DNA from: Calothrix sp. NIES-4105
Lineage (GTDB): Bacteria > Cyanobacteriota > Cyanobacteriia > Cyanobacteriales > Nostocaceae
Reading direction: 5' to 3'
DNA length: 64,000 nt
Assembly (NCBI RefSeq): GCF_002368415.1
Contig: NZ_AP018290.1
Location: 7,307,717-7,371,716, forward strand
Part shown: positions 26,840 through 36,500 of the stretch, in pieces
Position numbering within the stretch: position 1 is the first letter of the stretch
Layout of the letters: each line of letters begins with the position of its first letter
Notes under the pieces: model-generated
Databases searched by the model: none
What the model was told of the DNA's origin: nothing
What the model saw: the letters and a program-made list of their open reading frames with translations, nothing else
Program-made: the position numbers and the translations under genes

Positions 26840-29800
26840 TTAGTATTTGGAAATAAGTCGGGCGCCAACTGAAACACGAATCTTAATAATTATTATGTAG
26901 AGTATTGGCACTACAAATAAGCTCAATAAAGTTGAAATAAGCATTCCCCCAAAAACAGCCGTCCCTAATGAAAGTCGGCTAGATGAACCAGCACCTGTAG
27001 CAACAAGGAGCGGGTAACTTCCTAATAAATTGGAAACAGTTGTCATTAAAATAGGGCGTAATCTTGCTTGTGCGGCTTGTACAACTGCTTTTGTAATAGA
27101 AAGACCTTCTTCTCGTAGCTGGTTAGCAAATTCTACAATCAAAATCGAATTTTTGCTGGCTAATCCAATCAGCATAACTAGACCAACTTGACAGTATACA
27201 TCGTTGTATAAACCTCGTAGTGATTGAGCAATTAAAGCTCCTAACACTGCTAAGGGAACAGCAAGCATAATAATCAACGGGTCAATAAAGTTATTGTATT
27301 GCGCTGCTAACACCAAAAATACAAAAAATACTCCTAGACCAAAAATAATTGGCACCCGACCAGTAGATTCAAGTTCTTCTAATGAAATACCCGACCATTC
27401 AAACCCAAAATTCGCTGGCAAAATATCAGATGCAAGTTTTTCCATTGCTTGAATTGCTTGACCGGAACTAAAACCAGGAGCGGTTGCTCCATTAATTTCA
27501 ATCGAGCGGTACAGATTATAATGATTTATTGTTTGTGCCCCAGTTGTTGATTTAATTGTTACAACGTTACTAAGAGGAATCATGTTGCCAGTTCTTGAGC
27601 GTACATACAAACGGCCGACATCTTTTGGGTTGGAGCGAAATTGTGAGTCTGCTTGCACATAAACGCGGTAAGTTCGACCGAATTCATTAAAATCATTTAC
27701 ATAGCGCGAGCCGATAAAAGTCTGTAGTGTACTAAAAATTTCATTGATAGGAATCTGCAACGCTTCAGCTTTGTTTCTATCTACTTCTATCGTTAACTGG
27801 GGAGCGTTGGTAGTATAAGTACTAAAAACACCTTGCAATCCCGGAGTTTTATTGGCGCGACTAACTAGCTCGTTCTTAATTTTATCGAGTGCATCAATAT
27901 CTCGATTGCTTTGCTGGCTTCGGTCTTGTAGTTGAAACACGAAACCCCCTACGCTACCAAGACTCTGAATAGTTGGAGGATTAACTGCAAGAACAGGCGC
28001 CTCCGGAATTCCCATTAGCGGCGCCCGAACTCGATTGAGAATTGCGGATACGGATTGCTCTGGCTTTTGCCGTTCTGACCATGATTTGAGTGGAGTCATA
28101 ATCAAACCGCGATTGGGAGTGTTACCGCTAAAACTAACTCCCCCAATTGCAAAAACACCTTCAATCTCAGGAACGTTGAGCAATTCTTTTTCAGCTTTAG
28201 TAACTACTTGGCGAGTGTAGTTTAACGAAACACCGTCCTGTGCCTGAATCAAGTTGACAAAATACCCCTGGTCTTCCTCCGGTAAAAATGCTTGTGGAAC
28301 ACGCAAATACAGCCAGCCTGTAACCACTAATGACATGGTAAACAACATTAATACAAAAGCTTTAAATCGAATCAGCTTACTCAGCGCGCGCGAATATACT
28401 TGAACAGTCCAATTCAAACCGTTATTGATAAGAGTAAAAATCCAGTTCAGCCACTTAGAAGGCACCTGTTGTCCTCGACGTAGCAGCATAGCTGATAAAG
28501 CGGGACTGAGAGTAATTGCATTAAAAGTCGAAAGCGTAATTGAAAATGCAATCGTGAGTGCAAACTGTTTGTAGAGTTGTCCAGTTGTCCCTGGAAAAAA
28601 TGCAACTGGAACAAATACTGCCATCAATACAAGCGACGTTGCAATTACGGCGCCAAATAATTCATGCATGGCTTCAGAAGCAGCTTGACGGGGAGTAATA
28701 TTTTTTTCCTCAAGCAAGCGAATTACATCTTCAACAATAATGATTGCATCGTCAACAACTATTCCCCCTGCTAGTGTTAAACCAAATAAAGTTAAGCTGT
28801 TAAGCGAAAAATTAAACACTTTCACAAATGCAAAAGTACCAATTAGAGAAATGGGAATTGCAATAGCGGGAACAATAGTAGTACGCCAATCTTGCAAGAA
28901 AACGAAAATCACTGCAACAACTAACACTATCGATTCAATTAGGGTTTTGACTACTTCCCGGAAAGATGCCTCAACAAATCTTGAAGAATCATAAGGAATT
29001 TCATAAGTTAACCCTGGCGGGAAACTAGAAGCAAGTCGCGCCATTTCTGCCTTCGCTGCTGATGCAATTTCTAGAGCGTTACTGCCAGGAATTTGAATAA
29101 TTTGATAGCCCACAGAAATTTTGCCATTGTAGCGAGCAAATGTACTGTAATTTTCTGCTCCCAGTTCTGCTCGTCCAACATCTTTGATTTTAATTAACGT
29201 TCCGTCGTCTCCAGACTTGAGGATAATATTCTCAAACTCCTTAGCTTCTCGTAGTCTTCCATCAGCTTGCAAGTCGATTTGAAACATTTGCCCATCGGAA
29301 GTAGGTGGTTGTCCAATAGCACCAATACCTAACTGCAAATTTTGTTGATTGAGGGCATTAACTACATCCTGAGCCATTAAATTGCGGCTAGCAAGACGAT
29401 TTGGGTCAAGCCAGATTCGCATTGCATAACGACGTTCTCCAAAGGATAAAATATTTCCTACTCCTTTGATACGTCTGAGCGAATCTAATACATACAAATC
29501 AGCATAATTACTAATGAACGTATCATCGTAACGGTCATCTGGGCTATACAACGCCATTGCTAAAACAATCCCGCTCGATTGTTTTGTTATAGCAACTCCT
29601 GTTTGGCGTACAACTTCGGGTAACTTAGGTTCTGCTAGCAAGACGCGATTTTGTACGTTTGAAGCAGCGACATCGATATTATACCCCTGCTCAAAAGTAA
29701 CTGTAATTGTGCTGGTACCGTCATTGCTACTGGTCGAATTCATATATCTCATACCTTCGACCCCATTTATTTGTCGTTCTAAAACCGATGTCACGGTTTC

Positions 29801-29977
29801 TTCAACAACTTGGGCACTAGCTCCGACATAATTAGCAGTCACATTTATTTGGACGGGACTAATATCTGGATACTGCTCTACAGGTAGTGTGGGAATGCTG
29901 ATTAGCCCCAATACTAGAATTATTAACGAGCAGACAATTGCAAAAACAGGTCGTTTGATGAAGAAATTCGCAAACAT
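26840..29977 (-). CDS. HAE1-type RND efflux pump (AcrB-like)
   Basis: A 1,045-residue inner-membrane transporter starting MFANFFIKRPVFAIVCSL, the canonical start of hydrophobe/amphiphile RND pumps. The periplasmic docking segments (LPVEQYPDISPVQINVTANYVGA) and TM4 double Asp (GGIVVDDAIIIVEDV) are present, as is the C-terminal QVGLVMLIGLASKNSILIVEFA. It is preceded by its adaptor (28 bases away) and a His-rich lipoprotein in one minus-strand unit that begins at a MerR-type promoter near 32800. The family exports drugs and lipids rather than metals; its position under metal-type control is notable. No outer-membrane factor is adjacent. The 3' end abuts a truncated merR. Confidence 0.9.
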   Translation of the reverse strand: MFANFFIKRPVFAIVCSLIILVLGLISIPTLPVEQYPDISPVQINVTANYVGASAQVVEETVTSVLERQINGVEGMRYMNSTSSNDGTSTITVTFEQGYNIDVAASNVQNRVLLAEPKLPEVVRQTGVAITKQSSGIVLAMALYSPDDRYDDTFISNYADLYVLDSLRRIKGVGNILSFGERRYAMRIWLDPNRLASRNLMAQDVVNALNQQNLQLGIGAIGQPPTSDGQMFQIDLQADGRLREAKEFENIILKSGDDGTLIKIKDVGRAELGAENYSTFARYNGKISVGYQIIQIPGSNALEIASAAKAEMARLASSFPPGLTYEIPYDSSRFVEASFREVVKTLIESIVLVVAVIFVFLQDWRTTIVPAIAIPISLIGTFAFVKVFNFSLNSLTLFGLTLAGGIVVDDAIIIVEDVIRLLEEKNITPRQAASEAMHELFGAVIATSLVLMAVFVPVAFFPGTTGQLYKQFALTIAFSITLSTFNAITLSPALSAMLLRRGQQVPSKWLNWIFTLINNGLNWTVQVYSRALSKLIRFKAFVLMLFTMSLVVTGWLYLRVPQAFLPEEDQGYFVNLIQAQDGVSLNYTRQVVTKAEKELLNVPEIEGVFAIGGVSFSGNTPNRGLIMTPLKSWSERQKPEQSVSAILNRVRAPLMGIPEAPVLAVNPPTIQSLGSVGGFVFQLQDRSQQSNRDIDALDKIKNELVSRANKTPGLQGVFSTYTTNAPQLTIEVDRNKAEALQIPINEIFSTLQTFIGSRYVNDFNEFGRTYRVYVQADSQFRSNPKDVGRLYVRSRTGNMIPLSNVVTIKSTTGAQTINHYNLYRSIEINGATAPGFSSGQAIQAMEKLASDILPANFGFEWSGISLEELESTGRVPIIFGLGVFFVFLVLAAQYNNFIDPLIIMLAVPLAVLGALIAQSLRGLYNDVYCQVGLVMLIGLASKNSILIVEFANQLREEGLSITKAVVQAAQARLRPILMTTVSNLLGSYPLLVATGAGSSSRLSLGTAVFGGMLISTLLSLFVVPILYIIIIKIRVSVGARLISKY

Positions 29978-30005
29978 AACCGCAAAACACAATAAATACT
30001 AATAA

Positions 30006-31379
30006 TCAATTGCTCTTCTCATCGGGAATAATCGGCGCCGCATCCCTCAAACCGACTAAACCAGTAAGAATGATTTGTTCTCCGGGCTGTAACCCTTTAA
30101 TAACCTCGTATTGATTGCCTTCAATACTGCCTAGTTCAACAGGTTTTTGCCGAGCTACAAACTGATTTTGGGCAGACTGCGATTTGGAAACTACAAATAC
30201 AAATGCCTCTTTTGCTAAACGAGTTACAGCAGTTGTAGGAATGCGAACTCCGGGACGCTCATCTAAAATCACACGCGCGCGAACGAATTGGTCAGTTCGC
30301 AGTCGAGATTGAGAATTATCAAAAAGTGCTTTTACAAGTACCGATTGTGTCTGATTCGCTGTATTAGGTGCAATAAAAAATACCCGGCTACTACCTAGCT
30401 TACGCCCTTGACCATCTATTAATTCAACTAAACTTCCCAACCGCAATCTAGTAACCTGTTCTGCTGGAACAGAGATATTAACCTCTAATAAACTGTTTTC
30501 AGAAACAGTGATTAACTGGGTAGATGTATCAACAAAGTCACCTACCTTTACAGGAATATTGCCGACAATACCATCGAACGGCGCCTTAATTGTATAAAAC
30601 TGAAGCTGTGCTGCTTGTTCCTTGACATTTGCACGAGCTTGATTAGCTAATCTTTGGTTTTTAACAATTGTTGCTTTCGCCGACTCGACTTCAGCCTGCG
30701 CTCTTGCGATCGTAGCTTGCTGGGCTGCAATATCAGCATCAGTCTCAGCAAGCTTGGCTTTGGCCGCTTCCAAACCATTCCGTCTTTGCTCGACTATTTG
30801 CAAACTAGTAGCACCTTCTTTATACAACTGGTTGAAACGCTGATACTCGCTTTGATTGAGTTTGAGATCAGATTGAAATGAGACTCGACGAGCTTGTAAT
30901 GCTCTAAGTGTAGCTGTTGCATTTTTTGCTTCGGCTTGAGCGCTTGCTACTTCCGCTTGGGCTGTTTTTAGATCAGCTTGAGTAGATTCAAAAGCTGCAA
31001 TTCGGCTATCTACAGATGCTTTTTGCTGAAGAGCATCAACTTTTAATATCGAGGCGCCTGTTTTAACCGTATCTCCTGCCCGTACAAATATCTCAGAAAC
31101 CTGACCTTGAATTCTTGGTCGCAAGCTGACAGAACGACGAGACTCAAGAAAAGCTACAAATTCTGCACTTTCCTTTATTGTGGTAGCTTGCACAACTGCA
31201 ACTTTTACCCTTGTTGCTGGAGGTTGAACCGCTGTTGAAGATGACTGCTTACTTGGCGCTAAAAACCACCAGTATCCAACACCAGAACCAACCAAAAGTA
31301 AGGCTAATATTCCCCAGAACCAGGGTGCAGACTTTGGTGCGCTTTTATTGCCATTTAAAAATCGATCAAAAGATTCCAT
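30006..31379 (-). CDS. RND periplasmic adaptor (AcrA-like)
   Basis: A 457-residue membrane-fusion protein anchored by one helix (APWFWGILALLLVGSGVGYWWF). Lipoyl half motifs (RPRIQGQVSEIFVRAGDTVKTG and IKAPFDGIVGNIPVKVGDFVD) flank a long Ala/Gln-rich coiled hairpin (about residues 115-250). The C-terminal beta-barrel contains LRTDQFVRARVILDE. It pairs with the HAE1 pump gene immediately downstream. The gene has a GCGCGC/GGCGCC load like its neighbours, so it is native to this genome style. Confidence 0.9.
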   Translation of the reverse strand: MESFDRFLNGNKSAPKSAPWFWGILALLLVGSGVGYWWFLAPSKQSSSTAVQPPATRVKVAVVQATTIKESAEFVAFLESRRSVSLRPRIQGQVSEIFVRAGDTVKTGASILKVDALQQKASVDSRIAAFESTQADLKTAQAEVASAQAEAKNATATLRALQARRVSFQSDLKLNQSEYQRFNQLYKEGATSLQIVEQRRNGLEAAKAKLAETDADIAAQQATIARAQAEVESAKATIVKNQRLANQARANVKEQAAQLQFYTIKAPFDGIVGNIPVKVGDFVDTSTQLITVSENSLLEVNISVPAEQVTRLRLGSLVELIDGQGRKLGSSRVFFIAPNTANQTQSVLVKALFDNSQSRLRTDQFVRARVILDERPGVRIPTTAVTRLAKEAFVFVVSKSQSAQNQFVARQKPVELGSIEGNQYEVIKGLQPGEQIILTGLVGLRDAAPIIPDEKSN

Positions 31380-31412
31380 AACTCACCAACAACCCATGTG
31401 ATCTAAAACCAA

Positions 31413-32363
31413 TTACTGCACGTTAACCCAAAAATCAGCAGTGAGAATTTCGCCGTTACGCTTAAACTGTCCCCAAAGTTTATATTTTCCAGGTTCAGGA
31501 AAAGCGGTTATAAAATGGACTTCTCCAGGAGGAGTACCTTTCATTGCGTGGTTATGAATGTAATCAGAAGAAGTCAGCGATGATGATTGCTTGACAATAA
31601 CTAAGTGCCCAAGTTCACCTAAATAAGGCTGTAAATCTTTAATCGGTTGATTGTTTTTAGCATCTTGCAAGTTAAAAACTAGGTGAACTTCTTCATCAGC
31701 TTTAACTGGTTGAGATAAATTAAAATTGACCTTTGTATTGCCAATATTTTTGCTACTAGTTGTATCAACCTGCGTTGGCACTGTAGAAGTTTGGCCAGGA
31801 ACTTGCGCTTTTAAAACAGAAACTTCTTGAGGTTTACCTGCTGGCTTATAATCAGTAAACAGTGTATAATTTCCAGGTTGAGGAAAAGCTGTTTTGATTT
31901 CAAAACGTCCATTCCCCTTATAAGTGGGATGAATATGATTGAAAAACTGCAAGTCATCGCTGACGACAATTAAATGCATTAACTCTTCATGGCTAATGTC
32001 AAAATTAGAAATTGCTTTCCCACTCTTATCCTTGACATCAATCACCAAATTTACAGGATTTTTGGGAGTCAGCGAACCGTCAATACTTAAATTGGCAGCA
32101 GCATTTGCAGCTTTTGAATTTTGAGAATTACCATGTCCACCATGATTATCATGTCCGCTATGTCCTTGCTGCGAGTTTTCCTTTGATGCAATAGAATCGC
32201 GCGTTTCATGACCCGCATGGTGATTTGAATTATTATTGGCATCATCAACAGTGGATGCAGAAGCTTGTGTTTGAGTGGAAGGCTCTGATTTAATTTGAGA
32301 AGCACAACCTTGAGTGATCGCCAATGTTGAAGTGACAGCAATTGCAGCCAAAATTATTTTCAT
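31413..32363 (-). CDS. His-rich periplasmic lipoprotein with two metal-binding-like domains
   Basis: A 316-residue lipoprotein (ITQGC, Cys20). A His/Gly linker (HHAGHE, GHSGHDNHGGHG) precedes two related beta domains. The first has MHLIVVSDDLQFFNHIHP and PQPGNYTLFTDYKP; the second GHLVIVKQSS, YIHNHAM, VHFITAFPEPGKYKLWGQF. The repeated H-x(n)-H-x-H strands suggest metal ligands. Proteins of this type accompany copper ATPases in cyanobacteria and other bacteria; binding of copper is inferred. It is the first intact gene of the adaptor/HAE1 pump unit. Confidence 0.75.
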   Translation of the reverse strand: MKIILAAIAVTSTLAITQGCASQIKSEPSTQTQASASTVDDANNNSNHHAGHETRDSIASKENSQQGHSGHDNHGGHGNSQNSKAANAAANLSIDGSLTPKNPVNLVIDVKDKSGKAISNFDISHEELMHLIVVSDDLQFFNHIHPTYKGNGRFEIKTAFPQPGNYTLFTDYKPAGKPQEVSVLKAQVPGQTSTVPTQVDTTSSKNIGNTKVNFNLSQPVKADEEVHLVFNLQDAKNNQPIKDLQPYLGELGHLVIVKQSSSLTSSDYIHNHAMKGTPPGEVHFITAFPEPGKYKLWGQFKRNGEILTADFWVNVQ

Positions 32364-32428
32364 AGTTAATTAGTGATTTAGTAATTATTGTGGCGCCAGG
32401 TGAACAGCTAGTTAAAAACGCGCGTTTG

Positions 32429-32509
32429 ATCCCCCCAACCCCCCAACAGAGCGCAGGTGACTTTAAATCTTGTTCCCCCCTTCCACACGCTTCGGCTTCG
32501 GGGGGATCA
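32429..32509. repeat. GATCCCCCC inverted repeat
   Basis: GATCCCCCC near 32429 and GGGGGGATC ending at 32508 face each other across about 62 bases, with a CTTCGG-type inner hairpin. A similar C-rich block stands at 51967 and 59170. It lies between the pseudo-chaperone and the lipoprotein gene and could attenuate readthrough. Confidence 0.5.
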
Positions 32510-32753
32510 AAATCGCATAAAGTAACTTAAAAAGATTTGTGTGTACAGACTGTATATTACGCGCGGTTCATAACCAGCAACAGCAATTGCTTGTCTGATT
32601 ATGCTTTCTGAGACATTAGTTTCTACGCTCTTCAGCTTGGCCTTTGTATCTGCTTGTACTGTGGCAGTTCTATCAACTTCTTTAATTGCGTTGGTAATAG
32701 TGTTCGCGCTCTTCTGAACAAGCCATCGAAGGTATAGTTAGTTGTAACGTCAT
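32507..32753 (-). pseudogene. Degenerate HMA-domain copper chaperone
   Basis: The start reads MTLQLTIPSMACSEER and then goes out of frame. A one-base shift restores ANTITNAIKEVDRTATVQADTKAKLKSVETNVSESIIRQAIAVAGY. Aligned with the intact copy at 36218-36412 (MACGACGATIT), the metal-binding Cys-x-x-Cys has lost its second Cys and the frame is broken there. The C-terminus is extended into unrelated sequence to 32507. Its MerR-type promoter is intact and now simply feeds the downstream lipoprotein/efflux genes. Confidence 0.85.
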
Positions 32754-32788
32754 AATCTTTAATCCCTCGTAAATATCAATCTAGAATC

Positions 32789-32820
32789 ATGTTAAATTCT
32801 CCATCTAGGTGGAGAGTCAA
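32789..32820 (-). promoter_or_regulatory. MerR-type promoter of the pseudo-chaperone/HAE1 efflux unit
   Basis: On the minus strand TTGACT (32820-32815), 20 bases with the dyad CTCCACCTAGATGGAG, then TAACAT (32794-32789). It lies in the short gap after the merR stop and points toward the efflux operon. Confidence 0.75.
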
Positions 32821-32824
32821 GAGG

Positions 32825-33235
32825 TTATTGCTCAATTATCGGACAAATTTTGTTTTCAAACTGTTCAGGAGTTTTTTCCCAACCTGACAGTAGTTCTTCT
32901 AACTCCGACTTGAAAATAAATAACTGCTTGATTTGCTCTTCTATCGCAGCTAGCTTATCCTGCAATCTAAGTTTAATGTGTTCGCATGGTAAATTACCAT
33001 CGTCGTGAATATTCAAAAACTCTTTAATTTCTAAAAGAGTTAATCCTAAACTCTGCGCGCGCTTAATAAAACTTAAACGTTCGATAACCTCTAAGTCGAA
33101 CAATCTAAACCCACCTTCAGTTCGACCGGAAGCTTTGAGTAAACCTAACTCTTCATAGTAGCGAATGGTTTTAATTGGTATACCACTTTCCTTGGCTATT
33201 GTACCAATTTGCAGTAATTTTTCTTGGGCTAACAT
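32825..33235 (-). CDS. MerR-family metal-responsive regulator
   Basis: A 136-residue regulator. The winged helix (LLQIGTIAKESGIPIKTIRYYEELGLLKASGRTEGGFRLF) is complete, and a dimerisation helix follows LPCEHIKLRLQDK. The Cys in LPCEHIK and a second in ENKICPI near the end are placed like metal ligands of CueR/ZntR-type proteins. The ATG at 33235 is preferred over a longer frame because the -10 box at 33263-33268 would put the transcript start close to the upstream codons. It has its own MerR-type promoter (autoregulation) and probably acts on the three similar sites at 16880, 32789 and 36441. Copper is the likely metal from the neighbours. Confidence 0.9.
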   Translation of the reverse strand: MLAQEKLLQIGTIAKESGIPIKTIRYYEELGLLKASGRTEGGFRLFDLEVIERLSFIKRAQSLGLTLLEIKEFLNIHDDGNLPCEHIKLRLQDKLAAIEEQIKQLFIFKSELEELLSGWEKTPEQFENKICPIIEQ

Positions 33236-33262
33236 AACGCACCTTACCTCGTGTACCATATA

Positions 33263-33294
33263 ATATTAAACTCTCCAGTGAGCTGGAGAGTCAA
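33263..33294 (-). promoter_or_regulatory. MerR-type promoter of the merR gene
   Basis: Minus strand TTGACT (33294-33289), 20-base spacer with the perfect dyad CTCCAG-CTCA-CTGGAG, then TAATAT (33268-33263). Confidence 0.8.
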
Positions 33295-33321
33295 GGCATA
33301 ACATGATTATCTGGTGACTCC

Positions 33322-33852
33322 TTATTTTACTTCCACCACACCGCGAAACATGTTCATCCCACAAGCAAAGGTATATTGACCTGGTTTAGAGGGTGTAAAC
33401 TCGATTGGGGTGGTTTGATTAAGTTGTAAATCCTGGGCAATATGAAAATCAGGAAAAACAACTTGTTCTAAACAACTGCTGGGATCGCGACGTAGAAAGT
33501 TAAGACGGACTTTTTGACCTGCATTTACCACTACTCGACTTGGTTCGTAACCACCATCCACGGTTATCGTAAGTTCTTGAACACCATTGCGGGATGCAGC
33601 TTTTTGAGATAATGGTTTACTTAGAAGAAACCACCATATATTTAAACCAATTAACCCTAAACCGGAAACTGTGACTGCACCTTTTACCCACAGCGGTTGT
33701 TCAATACGTTGGAACTCTGTCTGTTTTGAATTTTCGGTGTGTGGCATTGAGTGAATATCTTGTGCTACTGTTCTTTCTGACACAGCACCAGTTAACAATC
33801 CCAAGCTGGCAATACTGCCAATAAGTAATTTTTTACCTAATTTAATCAACAT
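33322..33852 (-). CDS. Membrane-anchored cupredoxin-like protein
   Basis: A 176-residue protein with an N-terminal export segment, a transmembrane helix (VTVSGLGLIGLNIWWFLL) and a C-terminal cupredoxin domain: GGYEPSRVVVNAGQKVRLNF, RRDPSSCLEQVVFPDF, and YTFACGMNMFRG. The Cys-x3-Met near the end, with upstream Cys and His (FPDFHIA), are candidate copper ligands, though the classical His after the Cys is absent. It follows copA by 11 bases in the same unit and so likely handles copper at the outer face of the membrane. Similar proteins sit beside copper ATPases in many bacteria. Confidence 0.8.
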   Translation of the reverse strand: MLIKLGKKLLIGSIASLGLLTGAVSERTVAQDIHSMPHTENSKQTEFQRIEQPLWVKGAVTVSGLGLIGLNIWWFLLSKPLSQKAASRNGVQELTITVDGGYEPSRVVVNAGQKVRLNFLRRDPSSCLEQVVFPDFHIAQDLQLNQTTPIEFTPSKPGQYTFACGMNMFRGVVEVK

Positions 33853-33863
33853 TTTTCACCTTC

Positions 33864-36125
33864 TTATGCAATTACCCTCGGTTTAAAATTACGCAGACGC
33901 AGTGCATTTGTTAACACTGAAACTGAACTAAATGCCATCGCGGCGCCTGCAATAATGGGATTAAGCAACCAACCAAATAACGGGAAGAGAATACCGGCAG
34001 CAATGGGAATACCTGCAACGTTGTAAACGAAGGCAAAGAATAAATTTTGGCGAATGTTACGAATTGTTGCGTGGCTAAGTTGAATTGCTGTGACAACACC
34101 TTGTAAATCACCAGATATAAGAGTAATATCACTGGCTGCAATTGCGACATCAGTCCCCGTTCCAATTGCGATACCTACATCAGCTTGTGCTAAAGCTGGT
34201 GCATCATTAATACCATCTCCCACCATCGCAACGATATTTCCTTTTTTCTGCAATGATTGAACAGTTGCAGCTTTTTGATCAGGACGAACTTCTGCTAAAA
34301 CTTTATCTATACCAACTTCACGCGCGATAGTTTCAGCAGTTCTTATGTTGTCTCCTGTCAGCATTACGACTTCTAAACCCAGTTTTTGCAATGCTTTCAC
34401 TGCTTTTTTGGAAGTGGGTTTTACTGCGTCGGCAATCGCCATCAACCCTTCAATTTTACCGTCTACTGCAATGTAAATCGCTGTTTTACCGAGATATTCA
34501 AAGCGTTCTTTGGATGGTATCAAGTTTTGGGTGTTGATATTTAGTTCGTCCATCCAGCGTTGTGTACCAATTTGTACCAATTCGTTGTGAATGATACTTT
34601 GTACACCACTACCTGCGATAGCTTCAAAATTTTCGACATTTATCGTTTCGACATTTTGGGTTTGGGCGTATCTAACAACTGCTTCTGCTAACGGATGTTC
34701 TGAATTACGTTCAACAGATGCAGCGAGTTGGAGTAATTTGATTTCGTTACCGTTTGCCGTACCTCTAACCGTAACAAAATCAGTCACAGTCGGTTTACCT
34801 TGGGTGATAGTTCCAGTTTTATCTAGTACTATAGTTTTAATTTTGTGCGCTAGTTCCAAACTATCGGCACCTTTAATCAAGATACCATTTTCGGCACCTT
34901 TGCCTGTTCCTACCATTACTGATGTGGGAGTAGCCAAACCTAGCGCGCAAGGACAAGCGATAATTAAAACTCCTACTGTGGTAATCAAAGCAAGGGTGAG
35001 ATTACCCATGATATTAAACCAAATAATGAAAGTCAGGAGTGCGATTGCAATTACCGCAGGTACGAAAAACCCAGTTACAGAGTCTGCTAATCTTTGGATC
35101 GGCGCCTTGCTACCTTGAGCCTGTTGCACAAGCTGGACAATCTGCGCCAACACTGTATCTTTCCCTACTCGCGTTGCTCGAAACTTAAAGCTGCCAGTTT
35201 TGTTAATGGTGGCGCCAATTACTTCATCACCTCGTTGTTTTTTGACAGCTACACTTTCTCCTGTCACCATAGATTCATCAATAGTCGATGTACCATCAAC
35301 TACTTCACCATCAACAGGAATTTTCTCACCGGGACGAACTAAGATTACATCCCCTATTTGTACCTCTTCAATTGGAATATCTATTTCTTGTCCGTTACGA
35401 ATTAAACGCGCGGTTTTTGCTTGCAAACCGATCAGTTTACGGATAGCAACACCTGTTTCTTTTTTCGCACGGCTTTCTAACAACTTACCTAATAATATCA
35501 AGGCGATAATAACAGAGGAAGCTTCATAATATACATCTGGTCTAAGACCCTGAGAGATAAAAAAGCTGGGAAAAAAGGTAGGGAACAGCGAATAAATAAA
35601 TGCTGTACTCGTTCCCAATGCGACAAGAGTATCCATAGTTGCCGCATGGCGTTTAAAAGCTTTCCACGCATTCCGATAAAAAGATAAACCGCACCAAAAT
35701 TGGATAGGAATTGTTAGCACTAGTTGCAACCAAGGGTTATGTAACCACATGGGGATAAAAGGTATATGCAACCCAGTCATCATTGGTATAGAACCAATGA
35801 CGATAATGGTACTAAGAATACTTGAAACAACTACTTTGCGAGTTAGTTCATTAGTTTCTCTTGATAATCTACGCTTTTCGGCTTCATCTTGTTGTGCTGT
35901 AGGGTTTTGTTCTTGCAATGGTCTTGCTGAATAACCAGCTTCATCCACAGCTTTTAGGATAGCTGTTACATTTGTTTTTTGAGGGTCATATAAAACTATT
36001 GCTAGTTCGGCACCAAAATTGACAATACACTCCGAAACACCATTTACAGAACTAATTGCCCCTTCAACGCTTCGCGCGCAAGAAGCGCAACTCATACCGC
36101 CTAGTTTTAAAGTCGTGTTCTCCAT
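33864..36125 (-). CDS. copA: Cu(I)-translocating P1B-type ATPase
   Basis: A 753-residue ATPase. It has one N-terminal HMA domain with MSCASC (Cys13, Cys16) and helices with the ion-site CPC motif ([12 protein letters not shown]). The phosphorylation motif DKTGT, nucleotide-domain [14 protein letters not shown] and [10 protein letters not shown] are present, and the TM7/TM8 signatures YNVAGIP and MAFSSVSV typical of Cu(I) exporters. It pumps copper from the cytoplasm. The ATG at 36125 (MENTTLKL) fits the usual family start; one at 36137 adds four residues. It is the second gene of chaperone-copA-cupredoxin under a MerR-type promoter. Confidence 0.95.
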   Translation of the reverse strand: MENTTLKLGGMSCASCARSVEGAISSVNGVSECIVNFGAELAIVLYDPQKTNVTAILKAVDEAGYSARPLQEQNPTAQQDEAEKRRLSRETNELTRKVVVSSILSTIIVIGSIPMMTGLHIPFIPMWLHNPWLQLVLTIPIQFWCGLSFYRNAWKAFKRHAATMDTLVALGTSTAFIYSLFPTFFPSFFISQGLRPDVYYEASSVIIALILLGKLLESRAKKETGVAIRKLIGLQAKTARLIRNGQEIDIPIEEVQIGDVILVRPGEKIPVDGEVVDGTSTIDESMVTGESVAVKKQRGDEVIGATINKTGSFKFRATRVGKDTVLAQIVQLVQQAQGSKAPIQRLADSVTGFFVPAVIAIALLTFIIWFNIMGNLTLALITTVGVLIIACPCALGLATPTSVMVGTGKGAENGILIKGADSLELAHKIKTIVLDKTGTITQGKPTVTDFVTVRGTANGNEIKLLQLAASVERNSEHPLAEAVVRYAQTQNVETINVENFEAIAGSGVQSIIHNELVQIGTQRWMDELNINTQNLIPSKERFEYLGKTAIYIAVDGKIEGLMAIADAVKPTSKKAVKALQKLGLEVVMLTGDNIRTAETIAREVGIDKVLAEVRPDQKAATVQSLQKKGNIVAMVGDGINDAPALAQADVGIAIGTGTDVAIAASDITLISGDLQGVVTAIQLSHATIRNIRQNLFFAFVYNVAGIPIAAGILFPLFGWLLNPIIAGAAMAFSSVSVLTNALRLRNFKPRVIA

Positions 36126-36217
36126 CTCTTGCCCCATTAAACTCTTGTAGGATAAGTATCTTGTGGGATAAGTATCTTGTGGGGTGGGCAGGAAAGCCCG
36201 CCCTCATATAACCCATA

Positions 36218-36412
36218 TCACGCAACCGAGTAACCAGCAGTTGTAATAGCCTGTTTAACTTCCACTTCAGATGCTTGAGTTTCAACATTGACTAATTTTG
36301 TTTTCGGGTCAGTTTGAACATCAGCAGTAGGGTCAATAGCTTTTATTGCCTCTGTAATAGTGGCGCCGCAAGCACCACAAGCCATGTCCGGTACTTTTAG
36401 TTGAAGTGTCAT
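36218..36412 (-). CDS. HMA-domain copper chaperone
   Basis: A 64-residue ferredoxin-fold protein with the MACGACGATIT metal motif and the typical LVNVETQASEVEVKQAITTAGY end. It would deliver Cu(I) to CopA, encoded 92 bases downstream. The ATG at 36412 starts the domain exactly; a longer frame upstream overlaps the promoter and is rejected. A decayed paralogue lies at 32507-32753. Confidence 0.9.
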   Translation of the reverse strand: MTLQLKVPDMACGACGATITEAIKAIDPTADVQTDPKTKLVNVETQASEVEVKQAITTAGYSVA

Positions 36413-36440
36413 GTCAATCACCCTTTTAATAACTAATCCT

Positions 36441-36472
36441 ATTTTGAATTCTCCCGTCCACTGGAGAGTCAA
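36441..36472 (-). promoter_or_regulatory. MerR-type promoter of the chaperone-copA unit
   Basis: Minus strand TTGACT (36472-36467), 20 bases with CTCCAGTGGACGGGAG, then CAAAAT (36446-36441). The dyad is slightly imperfect compared with the merR promoter. Confidence 0.75.
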
Positions 36473-36500
36473 GGGGGTAAATAAAAATTTTTACCAGTCA

